DNA of 64,000 bases from an uncultured Clostridia bacterium (GCA_944392605.1 CALXXE010000001.1:124001-188000); one strand, 5' to 3'; positions 45,398-54,704 are shown, counted from the first letter of the stretch. Translations and numbers: made by a program. Notes: generated by a model not told the origin, from the sequence alone.

Positions 45398-46282
45398 CTA
45401 AAAGTTAATATTATTGTAATATTTTTGTAATATTTTTGCTACACCATCTTCGTTGTTGTCTTCTGTTACTTCATCCGCAAGCTCTATAATACTTGGTGCA
45501 CTTTGTTTCATTGCAATTCCTAATCCTGCTTTTTCTATCATCATTTTGTCATTTGCATTGTCTCCTATAGCCATTACTTCTTCTCTTTTTATATTTAATT
45601 TTTTTATTAAAAATTCTATTGCATTCCACTTATCTACATCATTTGTTGAAATCTCTGTATAATAATAAGAAATTGGATATTCTTCTGTTCCTTGCACTAT
45701 TGTTTTTCTCGCCATATGTGATACTTCTAAAATTTCTATATCATTTATTTCTCTTAATTTTCTAATTATAGAATTAAATACAGATTTACTTTCATCACAT
45801 ATTGTTATTTTCAAAAATCTTGCATCTTCTTTATCCTTTATATATTCGTACATATTATTTACAATATTTATTTTTGTTCTTTTACTTTCTTCCTTTTTTA
45901 AATTTTCTTTATGATAATACAAAACATTATATTTTAAACTCGTAGCTAGAATTTCTTGTTCTGTATATACATTATATGAAATACTATTTTCTTCACAAAT
46001 TTTTATAATTTCTAAAACTTTTTCTTTTGACATTGTTTTTTCGTATATTATTTCATCTTTTTTCACATCATAAACAATAGCACCATTTCCTGCAATAAAA
46101 TAATTTTTACTCTTTATTTCTTTTGCAATTGTTTTTATTGAATCTATTGGTCTTCCTGATGCTATTACTACTTCTACTCCTTGTTCTTCTACTTTTTTAA
46201 TTGTATTTTTAGTATTTTCGGTTACCCTTCCATAACTATCTAGCATTGTTCCATCTAAATCTATTGCAACTAATTTATACAT
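45398..46282 (-). CDS. Cof-type HAD-superfamily sugar-phosphatase
   Basis: A 294-residue HAD-IIB hydrolase: motif I AIDLDGTML, motif II VIASGRP, motif III Lys in NDVDKWNA, motif IV GDNANDKMMIE. Family members dephosphorylate small sugar phosphates and cofactors; the substrate cannot be told here. Separate transcription unit. Confidence 0.92.
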   Translation of the reverse strand: MYKLVAIDLDGTMLDSYGRVTENTKNTIKKVEEQGVEVVIASGRPIDSIKTIAKEIKSKNYFIAGNGAIVYDVKKDEIIYEKTMSKEKVLEIIKICEENSISYNVYTEQEILATSLKYNVLYYHKENLKKEESKRTKINIVNNMYEYIKDKEDARFLKITICDESKSVFNSIIRKLREINDIEILEVSHMARKTIVQGTEEYPISYYYTEISTNDVDKWNAIEFLIKKLNIKREEVMAIGDNANDKMMIEKAGLGIAMKQSAPSIIELADEVTEDNNEDGVAKILQKYYNNINF

Positions 46283-46448
46283 ATTTCGACTCCTTTTTCA
46301 ACGCATTTTATTATATAAATAAAGTTTTAAAAAATCAATAATTTTTTTGTAAAAATTTCCTGTTTATTTTTCAATTTTTTTGAGAATGATAGTATTAGAA
46401 AAAGCAATGGTTTTTTCTAGTTGTAATATTACAGGAGGTGAAAAAACA

Positions 46449-46646
46449 ATGGCAAACTCTTCAAACAAAAAATTAGTACCAGAAGCTATGACTGCTTTAG
46501 ATAAATTCAAATATGAAGTAGCTAGTGAAGTTGGTGTTAACTTAAAAGACGGATATAATGGAGACATTTCAGCTAGAGACGCTGGTAAAATAGGTGGACA
46601 AATGGTTAAAAAGATGATAGAAGAAGCTGAAAGAAATATGAAATAG
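46449..46646 (+). CDS. Alpha/beta-type small acid-soluble spore protein
   Basis: A 65-residue spore DNA-binding protein. Start ATG 46449 behind AGGAGGTG; the frame to 46380 has no such site. The GPR protease cleavage motif KYEVASEVGV and the C-terminal GYNGDISARDAGKIGGQMV are textbook. SASPs coat spore DNA and supply amino acids at germination. A single gene with its own terminator. Confidence 0.96.
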   Translation: MANSSNKKLVPEAMTALDKFKYEVASEVGVNLKDGYNGDISARDAGKIGGQMVKKMIEEAERNMK

Positions 46647-46702
46647 TTTTAATTTAAGCTATTATTCTAGGTAGGAAGTTATGTTTTGCTTTTATTATAC
46701 AT

Positions 46703-46729
46703 AAAGGCAGGATTTGATTTCCTGCCTTT
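46703..46729 (+). terminator. SASP gene terminator
   Basis: AAAGGCAGGA (46703-46712) with TCCTGCCTTT (46720-46729), then CTATTTTAATTTTTT. The stem abuts the stop of the convergent minus-strand gene. Confidence 0.85.
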
Positions 46730-47353
46730 CTATTTTAATTTTTTATTTAATTTGTATCTTCTATTTCTATTTGCTCCTTCTAATATTAAAACTTTTTCAG
46801 AAACTAATTTTCTTAATGTTACTTTTGACTTTGTATCCTTGATATCAAATTTTTCTTTTACTATTTTATTAGTTATATATTCATTCTTCTGTAAATACTC
46901 TATAATTAAATTTTCTAAATCCCATTTAGTTATCGGCGGTTTATCGGCGGTTATTTTTCTAGTGTAATTCTCATTATACAATATAACCTTAAAATCATTT
47001 ATATTTGAATAGAATTTTATTTTTGTCATATCACCATTATATGCTGAATAAATCTTTTTAAATCCGCTCCCTCTTCTTTCCATATAACCTAACCTTTGAA
47101 AAACATCTGCTATTACTGGATTTCTTCTTTTAGATGGAATATTTAAAATGTCTTCATTTTGAACAACTCCTCCATCGTACATGCCTCCAGGAGATTCTAT
47201 TTCTAATCTATCGTCATATATATCAATATGTATTTCTGCTCCCATTATGTCATACATTCTATGTATTAACGCATTTACTAAAACCTCTGTTATAACTCTT
47301 TCATTATAATCATAGTATTCTTCTCTCACTCTAGGTAGTTTCTTCCATGCCAT
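46730..47353 (-). CDS. AlbA/Schlafen-domain regulator, C-terminal part after a CGG frame break
   Basis: A 207-codon frame holding the ATPase-like (HATPase_c_4) half of the family: RVITEVLVNALIHRMYDIMG, IHIDIYDDRLEIESPGGM, QRLGYMERRGSGFKKI, then a winged-helix tail (IIEYLQKNEYITNK). The ATG at 47353 has no ribosome site. The frame continues upstream as IGFNFIKNHNR, matching the usual LLEN..FIKNH connection. A +1 shift at CGG 47382-47384 joins it to the N-terminal frame as one 461-residue protein. Confidence 0.82.
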   Translation of the reverse strand: MAWKKLPRVREEYYDYNERVITEVLVNALIHRMYDIMGAEIHIDIYDDRLEIESPGGMYDGGVVQNEDILNIPSKRRNPVIADVFQRLGYMERRGSGFKKIYSAYNGDMTKIKFYSNINDFKVILYNENYTRKITADKPPITKWDLENLIIEYLQKNEYITNKIVKEKFDIKDTKSKVTLRKLVSEKVLILEGANRNRRYKLNKKLK

Positions 47354-47375
47354 TCTATTATGATTTTTTATAAAA

Positions 47376-48116
47376 TTAAATCCGATTTTCTAAAAGCATT
47401 ATTAAGTTACCACTATATTCTCTATCATCTACCGCGTCCTCAAATATTGAAGTTTTATCTAACCCATTCCATCTCGTACAAAATATTCTTGATTGTAATA
47501 GTGGACATTGGTCTGAAAATAATACTCCTGCAAATGTTAATTTTCTAGCTTCTGTCATTAATCCAAATGATATAAAATCCTTTTCCTCTAGCCTTTTTCC
47601 CGTTCTTTGTAAATAAGTTGCTTTAAATAATGTAAAACTTAAATCTTCAAAATTATATTTTGAAACCATTGCATCAAAAGTTAATTTTTCGCCTTTTGCT
47701 ACTAATTCATTCATAATATAACTTGGTGCATTTACACTTTCATTTCCTATTCTTACATAAACAATTTTACTTCCATCTGCTACATAATAATATGGTGTTT
47801 TTGTCCCTTGAATAATTTCTAATCTTATTACATCTTTATTATTTTGAGTTATTATTGAAATTTTAAAATTTGCAAGTGGCTCTATTCTTGCTTTTATTAA
47901 TTCGCTTATTTTCTCTATATCTTTTTGCACATTACTTAATCCTATAATTTCTCTGTTGTCATTAACTCCAAAATATATTGTTCCACCAATTCCATTGCAA
48001 AATGCTGAAACAGTTTTTAACCAGCTTCTAGGTTTATTTAATTCTATTTTTTCTTTAAACTCTATTTCTGTTGTTTCTGCTTTTAAACTTATAATTAACT
48101 TTTCCAGTTTAATCAC
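47376..48116 (-). CDS. AlbA/Schlafen-domain regulator, N-terminal part before the CGG frame break
   Basis: A 246-codon frame starting at GTG 48116 (GGAG nine bases upstream; overlaps the stop of the gene before). It carries the AlbA_2 fold: EIEFKEK, AFCNGIGGTIYFGVNDN, and VYVRIGNESVNAP. It ends LLEN CGG ATT TAA, two codons after the CGG. Proteins of this class are transcriptional regulators or nucleic-acid-binding switches, about 450-480 residues long when whole. Confidence 0.82.
   Translation of the reverse strand: MIKLEKLIISLKAETTEIEFKEKIELNKPRSWLKTVSAFCNGIGGTIYFGVNDNREIIGLSNVQKDIEKISELIKARIEPLANFKISIITQNNKDVIRLEIIQGTKTPYYYVADGSKIVYVRIGNESVNAPSYIMNELVAKGEKLTFDAMVSKYNFEDLSFTLFKATYLQRTGKRLEEKDFISFGLMTEARKLTFAGVLFSDQCPLLQSRIFCTRWNGLDKTSIFEDAVDDREYSGNLIMLLENRI
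47382..47384 (-). other. CGG recoding (+1 frameshift) site in the AlbA-domain gene
   Basis: Minus strand reads TTA GAA AAT C|GGA TTT AAT TTT. Frame 0 stops two codons after CGG; skipping C gives Gly and joins the HATPase half. Site 3 of 4. Confidence 0.7.
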
Positions 48117-48487
48117 CTCTTATTTCTCCAACTTTTATTTAACTCTTTCTCCTCTCTTAAATTTCTTTTATTTTCTTCTACATATTCTAAATAGATTTTC
48201 TCGTTAAAAGCTCCTTTTTTATTTCTTTTTTCTTCTTGTATTTTTCTTACTTTATCCCATTGTATACCTTTTAATTCTACAATAGCTTCTATTACTTCCA
48301 TAACATCAGCTAATTCTTCAGAATCATTTTCTTCAATAAATTCATGACATTCTTCTAATAATTTTCTGTTTAATTCTTTAGAATATTCTTCATCTTCCAT
48401 AATTCTAAATGTTGCATTTCTTCCTTCCATATTATTTATTTCTTCTGGTATTTTATCTCTTACTAATTTGTTATAGTTGTATTTCAT
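48113..48487 (-). CDS. MazG-like nucleotide pyrophosphohydrolase
   Basis: A 124-residue protein opening YNKLVRDKIPEEI, a signature of HisE/MazG-like house-cleaning proteins, with the metal-binding helix pair EECHEFIEEN and EELADVMEV (ExxE..ExxD). Its GTGA end overlaps the start of the AlbA-domain gene, so both are co-expressed. Confidence 0.82.
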   Translation of the reverse strand: MKYNYNKLVRDKIPEEINNMEGRNATFRIMEDEEYSKELNRKLLEECHEFIEENDSEELADVMEVIEAIVELKGIQWDKVRKIQEEKRNKKGAFNEKIYLEYVEENKRNLREEKELNKSWRNKR

Positions 48488-48578
48488 TTTAATCTCCTTT
48501 TACGAATTTTTGTTTGTATTGTATCATCTAATTTTTTATATGTCAATAACTTTTTATTTTAAGTAGAATTTCTCAAAA

Positions 48579-48614
48579 AATAAACAAGTCACCCAATTGG
48601 ATAACCTGTTTATT
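48579..48614 (-). terminator. clpC operon terminator
   Basis: AATAAACAAGT (48579-48589) pairs with ACCTGTTTATT (48604-48614), one mismatch, then TTTTTT on the minus strand. Confidence 0.8.
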
Positions 48615-48626
48615 CTAATTTATTGT

Positions 48627-51083
48627 TTATTCTACTACAACTTTTCCGTCTTTTACTCCTATTTTGTTTGTCTTGTTTCTCTTCAAGTTTCCATCTAGTA
48701 TTTCTTCTGCTAGTCTATCTTCTAATACACTTTGGATGGTTCTTCTTAAAGGTCTTGCACCAAAGTTCTTATCAATACCTTTGCTTGAAATTAATTCTTT
48801 GACTTCTGGTTCTAAGTCTATTTTAATTTTTTGAGCAGCTAATCTATCTGTTACTTCTTTTAACATGATATCTATAATTTGATTAATTTCTTTGTCTGTT
48901 AATTTATGGAATACAATTATTTCGTCAATACGGTTAATAAACTCTGGTCTCAATTCTTTCTTTAATGCATCCATAACTTCTTTCTTTGTGTCCTCGTATT
49001 CTTTTTTAGATGCTTCTTGTTTTTCTTTATCATCATTCTCTGACTTAGTAAATCCTAATGTTTTCTTATCAGTAATTAATCTAGCACCAATATTAGAAGT
49101 CATAATTATTACAGTATTTTTAAAGTTTACGGTTCTTCCTTGTGAATCTGTTAATCTTCCATCTTCTAATATTTGAAGTAACATATTCATAACGTCTGGA
49201 TGGGCTTTTTCAATTTCATCAAAAAGAATTACAGAATATGGTTTTCTTCTTATTTTCTCTGTTAATTGTCCTCCTTCATCAAATCCTACATATCCTGGAG
49301 GTGAACCAATTAATTTAGAAACTGAATGTGGTTCCATATATTCAGACATATCAATTCTTATCATTGCATTTTCATCACCAAATAAGCTTTCAGCTAATGC
49401 TTTTGATAACTCTGTTTTACCAACACCTGTTGGTCCTAAAAATAAGAATGAACCAATTGGTCTTTTTGGATCTTTCAATCCTACTCTACCTCTACGAATT
49501 GCTTTTGCAACTGCTTCTACTGCTTCATCTTGACCAATTACTCTTTCATGTAAAGTTTTCTCTAAATTCTTTAATCTTTCATTTTCATCTTCAGTAATCT
49601 TCTTAGCTGGTATTCCTGTCCAACTAGCTATTACCTCTGCTATATTTTCATCTGTTATATTAGTAACAGATTTATTATTTTTATTTTGCCATCTCTTTTG
49701 CTCTTTTTCATATTTTTCTTTCAATTCTTTTTGTTTATCTCTTAAGCTAGCTGCTTTTTCAAACTTTTGAATTCTAACTGCTTCTTCTTTGTCTTTTTCT
49801 ACTTCTTCAATCTCTTCTTGTAGTTTCTTCAAACTATCTGGTTCTGTATAAGATTGTAATTTGGCACGAGAAGCTGCCTCATCAATTAAGTCAATTGCTT
49901 TGTCTGGTAAATATCTATCATTAATATAGCGTGTAGACATTTTAACAGCTGCTTCAATCGCTTCATCAGTTATCTTAACTCCATGATGAGCTTCATATTT
50001 ATCACATAAACCTTTTAAGATTTTTACTGTATCATTTTCACTTGGCTCATTAATAGTTACTGGGCTAAATCTTCTTTCCAATGCTGCATCTTTTTCGATA
50101 TATTTTCTATATTCATTTAAAGTGGTAGCACCAATTAATTGTATTTCACCTCTTGCAAGTAATGGCTTTAAAATATTTGCTGCATCAATTGCACCTTCTG
50201 CTGCTCCTGCTCCTACTATTGTATGAATTTCATCAATAAACAAGATTACATCTCCTGCTTTTTTTACTTCATCCAAAGCCTTTTTAATTCTTTCTTCAAA
50301 GTCTCCTCTATATTTACTTCCAGCTACCATACCAGATATATCCATAGTTACAACTCTCTTATTTTTCAATATTTCTGGTACATCACCTGAAACTATTTTT
50401 TCTGCTAACCCTTCAACAGCTGCTGTTTTACCAACACCTGGTTCACCAATTAAACAAGGATTATTTTTAGTTCTTCTAGACAATATTTGAATAACTCTTT
50501 CAATTTCATTCTTTCTTCCTATAATCGGGTCTAACTTTCCTTCTTCTGCTTTTTTAGTTAAATCTTCACCAAATTGATTAAGCGTTGGTGTTTGATTATA
50601 GCTTCCTCCTCTTTTTCCCGTATTACCATTGTCATTTCCGCTATAGTCTTCTCCTTCATTTATCACTCTTACTATTTCATTATAAAGTCTTGGGATATTT
50701 GTGTTTAATTCTAACAATATTCTCGCTGCTATGCTATCACCTTCTCTTAATATTCCTATTAAAATATGCTCTGTTCCTATATAATTATATCCTAATTTTC
50801 TAGCTTCTATAAAAGCACTTTCAACTACTCTTTTAGTTCTAGGAGTAAAACCTAAAGTCTCAGTAATAGGTGCTTCATGACCTACTAATTCAACAATTTT
50901 ATCTATAATAACATCAGGCTCTATTCCTTGGTTTGCTAAAACTTTGGCAGCTACTCCGCTTCCCTCTTTAGTCAAACCATATAAAATATGTTCAGTTCCA
51001 ACATAATTATGTCCTAATTCAATTGCTAGTTCATCTGCTAATTCAATAGCCTTTTTAGCTCTATTTGTAAAACTATATGTCAT
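48627..51083 (-). CDS. clpC: ATP-dependent Clp protease ATPase ClpC
   Basis: An 818-residue AAA+ unfoldase. Start ATG 51083 ([17 protein letters not shown]) behind AAGGAG; the frame to 51092 begins within that site. Two N-domain repeats ([18 protein letters not shown]), D1 Walker A GEPGVGKT, a UVR-like middle region, D2 GPTGVGKTE, and the C-terminal GARPLRRT. In Firmicutes it degrades McsB-marked proteins with ClpP. Last gene of the CtsR operon. Confidence 0.97.
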   Translation of the reverse strand: MTYSFTNRAKKAIELADELAIELGHNYVGTEHILYGLTKEGSGVAAKVLANQGIEPDVIIDKIVELVGHEAPITETLGFTPRTKRVVESAFIEARKLGYNYIGTEHILIGILREGDSIAARILLELNTNIPRLYNEIVRVINEGEDYSGNDNGNTGKRGGSYNQTPTLNQFGEDLTKKAEEGKLDPIIGRKNEIERVIQILSRRTKNNPCLIGEPGVGKTAAVEGLAEKIVSGDVPEILKNKRVVTMDISGMVAGSKYRGDFEERIKKALDEVKKAGDVILFIDEIHTIVGAGAAEGAIDAANILKPLLARGEIQLIGATTLNEYRKYIEKDAALERRFSPVTINEPSENDTVKILKGLCDKYEAHHGVKITDEAIEAAVKMSTRYINDRYLPDKAIDLIDEAASRAKLQSYTEPDSLKKLQEEIEEVEKDKEEAVRIQKFEKAASLRDKQKELKEKYEKEQKRWQNKNNKSVTNITDENIAEVIASWTGIPAKKITEDENERLKNLEKTLHERVIGQDEAVEAVAKAIRRGRVGLKDPKRPIGSFLFLGPTGVGKTELSKALAESLFGDENAMIRIDMSEYMEPHSVSKLIGSPPGYVGFDEGGQLTEKIRRKPYSVILFDEIEKAHPDVMNMLLQILEDGRLTDSQGRTVNFKNTVIIMTSNIGARLITDKKTLGFTKSENDDKEKQEASKKEYEDTKKEVMDALKKELRPEFINRIDEIIVFHKLTDKEINQIIDIMLKEVTDRLAAQKIKIDLEPEVKELISSKGIDKNFGARPLRRTIQSVLEDRLAEEILDGNLKRNKTNKIGVKDGKVVVE

Positions 51084-51110
51084 AATAATCAACTCCTTTC
51101 AATTACATTG

Positions 51111-51225
51111 TGTCCCGTTGGGGACGTTTCTCTTTGGACAAAATGTCCAATCTGGGACACTTCCTCTTAAAGATATGTCCCCAAATGGACAAAATGTCCA
51201 TTTGGAAACGTCCCTAATTGGACAT
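51111..51225. repeat. Compound GGGAC-type palindromic repeat between mcsB and clpC
   Basis: Two GGACAAAATGTCC palindromes, GGGGACGTTTC and GAAACGTCCC, and TGTCCC ends, all within about 115 bases and reaching into the last codons of mcsB. Probably two nested copies of the repeat family. The clpC ribosome site follows directly. Confidence 0.75.
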
Positions 51226-52221
51226 TATTTGTTTTATTACCTCTGCTCTTTTTACTTCTTGCTCTACTTTATCGTATTTCGCACCTAAATATTTTTGTAA
51301 ATTTGCCGGTTTTGTATACAAATATAATTTTTGTACTTTTAAATCTGTTAAATCATCTAATATTCCTAAGTCTGTTCCAAGTTTTATATTTGATAATAAT
51401 TCTTTTGATTCATCGTAAGAAATTTTCTTACAATTGGTTAAGATACCATAACTTCTTAATATCATATCTTCTAACTCAATAGATTCTTTAGCTATCATTT
51501 TTCTAGCTAGTCTTTCTTGTTCTTCTACTTTTTTAGTTATTACTTTCAAGTTATTTACAATTTCTTGTTCTGTAATTCCTAATGTTTGTTTATTTGATAT
51601 CTGATAAATATCTCCTTGATTTTTAGTAGATTTTCCATACTCACCTTTTACATCCATATTGAAATCGCGAACCACATCTAACATTTTTCTTATATTGTCT
51701 GTTTTAGATAATGCTGGCAAATGTACCATTACTGATGCTTTTAATCCTGTTCCTAAATCATTTAATCTACTTGTTAAATATCCATATTTTTTGCTAATAC
51801 TATATCCAAGTATCTCTCCTATTTTTTCTTCAATTTCTATTGCTAGATTTAATGTATTTTCTAATTCTAATCCACTACTAAATACTTGAATACTTAAATG
51901 GTCTTCTCCACCTATCATAATACAAATATTTTCTTCATCATTTATTAATATACTCCCTGTTTCATTTCTTTTGGCTACAAAAGTTGGACTTATTAAGTTC
52001 TTTTCTACTAAACTTGTTTTTGTTATATTATCCATATCTTTTAATCTAAAGAATTTTAGTCCATAACCTATTGCATAAACGTTATCTTCTATCTTTTTTT
52101 CTAATTCTTTTAATTCTAAATCACTTAAATTGAATTTAAAATCATTTAAATTTCTTTTAAATCTTATTCTTGTACTTTTTACTACATCTGAGTCTTCACT
52201 TGTTTGTAAATACCAATTCAT
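51214..52221 (-). CDS. mcsB: McsB-family protein arginine kinase homologue with altered active-site motifs
   Basis: A 335-residue phosphagen-kinase-fold protein; start ATG 52221 behind GAGGTG. STRIRFKRNL and the GTGLKASVMVHLPAL region place it in the family. In McsB enzymes, as known, the active site has NEEDH-RIQ and LTSC-P-x-x-x-GTG; here they read GGEDHLSIQ and LTSRLNDLGTG, so the catalytic Cys is Arg152 and the Arg of RIQ is Ser. It may be a pseudokinase adaptor for ClpC. It sits between mcsA and clpC as usual; its 3' end runs into a palindromic repeat. Confidence 0.85.
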   Translation of the reverse strand: MNWYLQTSEDSDVVKSTRIRFKRNLNDFKFNLSDLELKELEKKIEDNVYAIGYGLKFFRLKDMDNITKTSLVEKNLISPTFVAKRNETGSILINDEENICIMIGGEDHLSIQVFSSGLELENTLNLAIEIEEKIGEILGYSISKKYGYLTSRLNDLGTGLKASVMVHLPALSKTDNIRKMLDVVRDFNMDVKGEYGKSTKNQGDIYQISNKQTLGITEQEIVNNLKVITKKVEEQERLARKMIAKESIELEDMILRSYGILTNCKKISYDESKELLSNIKLGTDLGILDDLTDLKVQKLYLYTKPANLQKYLGAKYDKVEQEVKRAEVIKQIMSN

Positions 52222-52232
52222 ACTTTTCACCT

Positions 52233-52802
52233 CTATTTTTCTAATTTCTTTATTTCATCTCTTATTTTAGCAGCATCCTCATATCTTTCTTCTTTTATTG
52301 CTGCTTTTAAGTCTTCTTGTAATTTTTCTAATTTACTTTGTTCTTTATTATCAGTAACTTTTTCACTTCCGCTTTTTTCTGTTTTATTTTCTACTCCATT
52401 TTTACTGTCTATTTTACTATCTATTATTTTACCAATTCTTCCTACATGTCTATTTGAGCCTTGTAATTTTTTAATTATTGGATCTAACCTATCTTCAAAT
52501 ACTGAATAACAATCTTTGCATCCAACTTTTCCTGTATTTATTATATCGTCAAAACTATAACCACAATTATCACAAGTAACTGACTTTAAACTATTAAACA
52601 TTGGCATTATTTCTGGTGTCATTAGTTCATCCATAAATCCACCTAAGAAACTTGAAAAGTCTATTGGCATATTAAAATCCATTTGACCTATTCCTAATTT
52701 TTCACTACATTCCTCACATAAATTTAGCTCTCTTACCTTTCCATTAATATTTTCTGTATATCTTACATTTGCCTCTCTTTTTCCACAATTATCACACAAC
52801 AT
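52233..52802 (-). CDS. mcsA: McsA, UVR-domain zinc protein (activator of McsB)
   Basis: A 189-residue protein with CxxC pairs CDNC, CEEC, CDNC and CKDC (two zinc clusters) and a C-terminal UVR motif (EDAAKIRDEIKKLEK). McsA activates McsB and modulates CtsR. Twelve bases separate it from mcsB. Confidence 0.92.
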   Translation of the reverse strand: MLCDNCGKREANVRYTENINGKVRELNLCEECSEKLGIGQMDFNMPIDFSSFLGGFMDELMTPEIMPMFNSLKSVTCDNCGYSFDDIINTGKVGCKDCYSVFEDRLDPIIKKLQGSNRHVGRIGKIIDSKIDSKNGVENKTEKSGSEKVTDNKEQSKLEKLQEDLKAAIKEERYEDAAKIRDEIKKLEK

Positions 52803-52815
52803 ATTAATCTCCTCC

Positions 52816-53259
52816 TTATATATTTAATAACATGTTTTTGAATATTCTTGCTCTAACTTTATCTTTTAAACTTTTATCAAGTTGTAATACTTTATCATTT
52901 GTTGCTACTTTTAATAATTTTGCTGTCTTTGTATCTATTATGTCATAAGATAGAAAATCACTAATTAAAATATCTACATCATTTGCAGTTAGTTCATTTC
53001 CTATATTATTTATAATATGCATTATATAATCTTCTTTATCGTTATTTACTTTTTTTATTGTAATATGACCTCCGCCACCTCTTCTACTTTCTACATAATA
53101 GCCTTGTTGCGGCTTAAATCTTGTTGATATTACATAGTTTATTTGTGATGGTACACAATTAAAATGTTCTGCTAGTTCATTTCTTTGTATTTCTATTGCA
53201 TCATTTCCATCATCAAATAACTCTTTTATAAACTCTTCTATTATATCCGACATTCTCAT
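52816..53259 (-). CDS. ctsR: Class III stress regulator CtsR
   Basis: A 147-residue repressor with an N-terminal winged HTH (RNELAEHFNCVPSQINYVIST) and the glycine-rich beta wing ESRRGGGGHI that carries the heat-sensing tip. It should bind the two heptad-repeat operators upstream, repressing its own operon until heat or arginine phosphorylation releases it. Start ATG 53259 behind GGGGGAG. Confidence 0.96.
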   Translation of the reverse strand: MRMSDIIEEFIKELFDDGNDAIEIQRNELAEHFNCVPSQINYVISTRFKPQQGYYVESRRGGGGHITIKKVNNDKEDYIMHIINNIGNELTANDVDILISDFLSYDIIDTKTAKLLKVATNDKVLQLDKSLKDKVRARIFKNMLLNI

Positions 53260-53286
53260 ATGAACTCCCCCTATATTGTTTTTAAC

Positions 53287-53303
53287 TTTGACTTTCTTTG
53301 ACC
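53287..53303. promoter_or_regulatory. CtsR operator 1
   Basis: On the minus strand GGTCAAA GAA AGTCAAA, a perfect match to the CtsR heptad repeat (RGTCAAA-3-RGTCAAA). Lies just after the -10 box. Confidence 0.9.
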
Positions 53304-53312
53304 TACAATATT

Positions 53313-53340
53313 ATTATACTCACTTCTATATTTTTTGCAA
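53313..53340 (-). promoter_or_regulatory. Promoter of ctsR-mcsA-mcsB-clpC
   Basis: TTGCAA (53335-53340), 16-base spacer, TATAAT (53313-53318), between the two CtsR boxes. Confidence 0.75.
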
Positions 53341-53348
53341 CTAATTTT

Positions 53349-53365
53349 TCTGACCTTCTCTGACT
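53349..53365. promoter_or_regulatory. CtsR operator 2 (variant)
   Basis: Minus strand AGTCAGA GAA GGTCAGA: two heptads with the consensus spacing but G at the sixth position of each. It lies upstream of the -35 box. Confidence 0.65.
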
Positions 53366-53421
53366 TTCAAAGGTAAAAAATATGTCTTTTTCTCTCATAT
53401 TCTCACTTCAACTCTTTTTTT

Positions 53422-53631
53422 CTATTTTTTTCTCTCTTTTTTGTCTTTCTTTGTTATCTCTTGTAATCTTTTAGCTTTTTCTTTCTGTTCTGGTAGTGGT
53501 ATCCATGCAAAATAAGATGATACAAACTCTCCATACTTTGTACTATCTTCCCCTACTTCTGGTTCATCTCTTCTTGCAACCTGTTGATTTTCTTTATTTT
53601 CCTGTATTTTATCTTTTTTCTCATCACTCAT
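53422..53631 (-). CDS. Small charged hypothetical protein
   Basis: A 69-residue, highly charged, Lys/Glu-rich protein (MSDEKKDKIQENKEN..) with a central aromatic patch YGEFVSSYFAWIPLPEQ and a basic end. Site AGAGGTG before ATG 53631. No family recognised. Confidence 0.6.
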   Translation of the reverse strand: MSDEKKDKIQENKENQQVARRDEPEVGEDSTKYGEFVSSYFAWIPLPEQKEKAKRLQEITKKDKKERKK

Positions 53632-53761
53632 AATTAAAACACCTCTTTTTAATTATGAGCATTATTACTTCTTTTTATACTAAAATAATTAACATGCATG
53701 TTTTTTAAAATTTTTTTATTAAAAACTACCCACTTATTTATATAAAAATACTTACAATAAA

Positions 53762-53797
53762 AAACAAAGAGAAAGCTAAGTTTGTTTCTCCTTGTTT
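53762..53797 (-). terminator. Terminator of the pilin-like gene
   Basis: AAACAAAGAGAAA (53762-53774) and TTTCTCCTTGTTT (53785-53797) form a stem with one mismatch, then TTTTATT on the minus strand. Confidence 0.8.
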
Positions 53798-53808
53798 TTC
53801 CATTAATA

Positions 53809-54630
53809 TTATTCATCCCATTTTATTACTACTTCTCCTGAATAAGATTTACCATCTTTTACAATTGTTACTTCGTAAGTGCCTCCCCAAACTAAACCTG
53901 AACCTACTTTTTTTCTTATCTCCCAACTAGATATAGTCGACATATTATTTTCTGTTTCTATACAAGCAGTTATATCTATTATTTCATCATTACAATTTAT
54001 ATATGCATTTGTAAAAGTTGTGCAATTATCACTTTGTAAATCTTTTAATACTATATTATCAGTCCAATCAATTATTTTAACTTCAACACTATACTTACTA
54101 CTATCTCCTTCATTATCATTATTAACTATATTCCAGATTTCTTCTTTTTGATTATCTTCATCATAATAATTTACTACATACATTCCATTTTCTTCTTCAA
54201 CTTTGTATACATCTGTATTTGTTCCATTTCCTAATGCCTGTTTACTTCCCGTTAATGCCTCTACATTTATTATTCCCGTTGTTGCATCTGCATATCCTTT
54301 CTTTGATAAAAAGTCTAGGAATGATGTATAAGTTGTAGCTAAACTTTTTTCTTCTTTTCCTTGTATTTGAACTATTTCTATACTTGCTAATTTTGTATTA
54401 CTTGCTGTATTTATCTCTATTTGATATTCATTATACGCAAGTGCTATTCCTTCTCTTACTGAGCCATGTGATTGTTGAACAGTTGCATTATTTGCTTGTG
54501 TTAATATTCCATTATCTCCTGTTAACATTGCAATTGATACTCCTGCAAGTATTAAGAGTACAATGATTGTTATTACTAAAGCTATAAGTGTTATTCCTTG
54601 TTCTCCTTCGTTTTTTCTTAATTTTAACAT
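53809..54630 (-). CDS. Type IV prepilin-like protein
   Basis: A 273-residue protein with a short basic leader MLKLRKNEGEQG and the methylation-type helix ITLIALVITIIVLLILAGVS, the typical clostridial prepilin start with cleavage after Gly12. The +5 Glu of classical pilins is Ala here. A Gly/Asn-rich head follows, ending GKSYSGEVVIKWDE. Unlike the MENA proteins, this one does need a prepilin peptidase, which is not in the window. Divergent from an HTH gene with operator-like repeats between. Confidence 0.82.
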   Translation of the reverse strand: MLKLRKNEGEQGITLIALVITIIVLLILAGVSIAMLTGDNGILTQANNATVQQSHGSVREGIALAYNEYQIEINTASNTKLASIEIVQIQGKEEKSLATTYTSFLDFLSKKGYADATTGIINVEALTGSKQALGNGTNTDVYKVEEENGMYVVNYYDEDNQKEEIWNIVNNDNEGDSSKYSVEVKIIDWTDNIVLKDLQSDNCTTFTNAYINCNDEIIDITACIETENNMSTISSWEIRKKVGSGLVWGGTYEVTIVKDGKSYSGEVVIKWDE

Positions 54631-54661
54631 TTGTATATCTCCCTTCTATATTTTGTATACT

Positions 54662-54704
54662 AGTTATATAACCAGTGCATAATTATTATAGTGGTTATAT
54701 AGCC
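54662..54704. promoter_or_regulatory. Paired operators between pilin and HTH genes
   Basis: AGTTATATAACC (54662-54673) and GGTTATATAGCC (54693-54704) are near-palindromes whose centres are 31 bases apart, about three helical turns. The second lies in the spacer of the pilin promoter. The small HTH protein encoded to the right is the likely binder. Confidence 0.6.

Noticed and set aside
46380-46448. 23-residue extension of the SASP
   Set aside because: It runs through the ribosome binding site and does not match the family.
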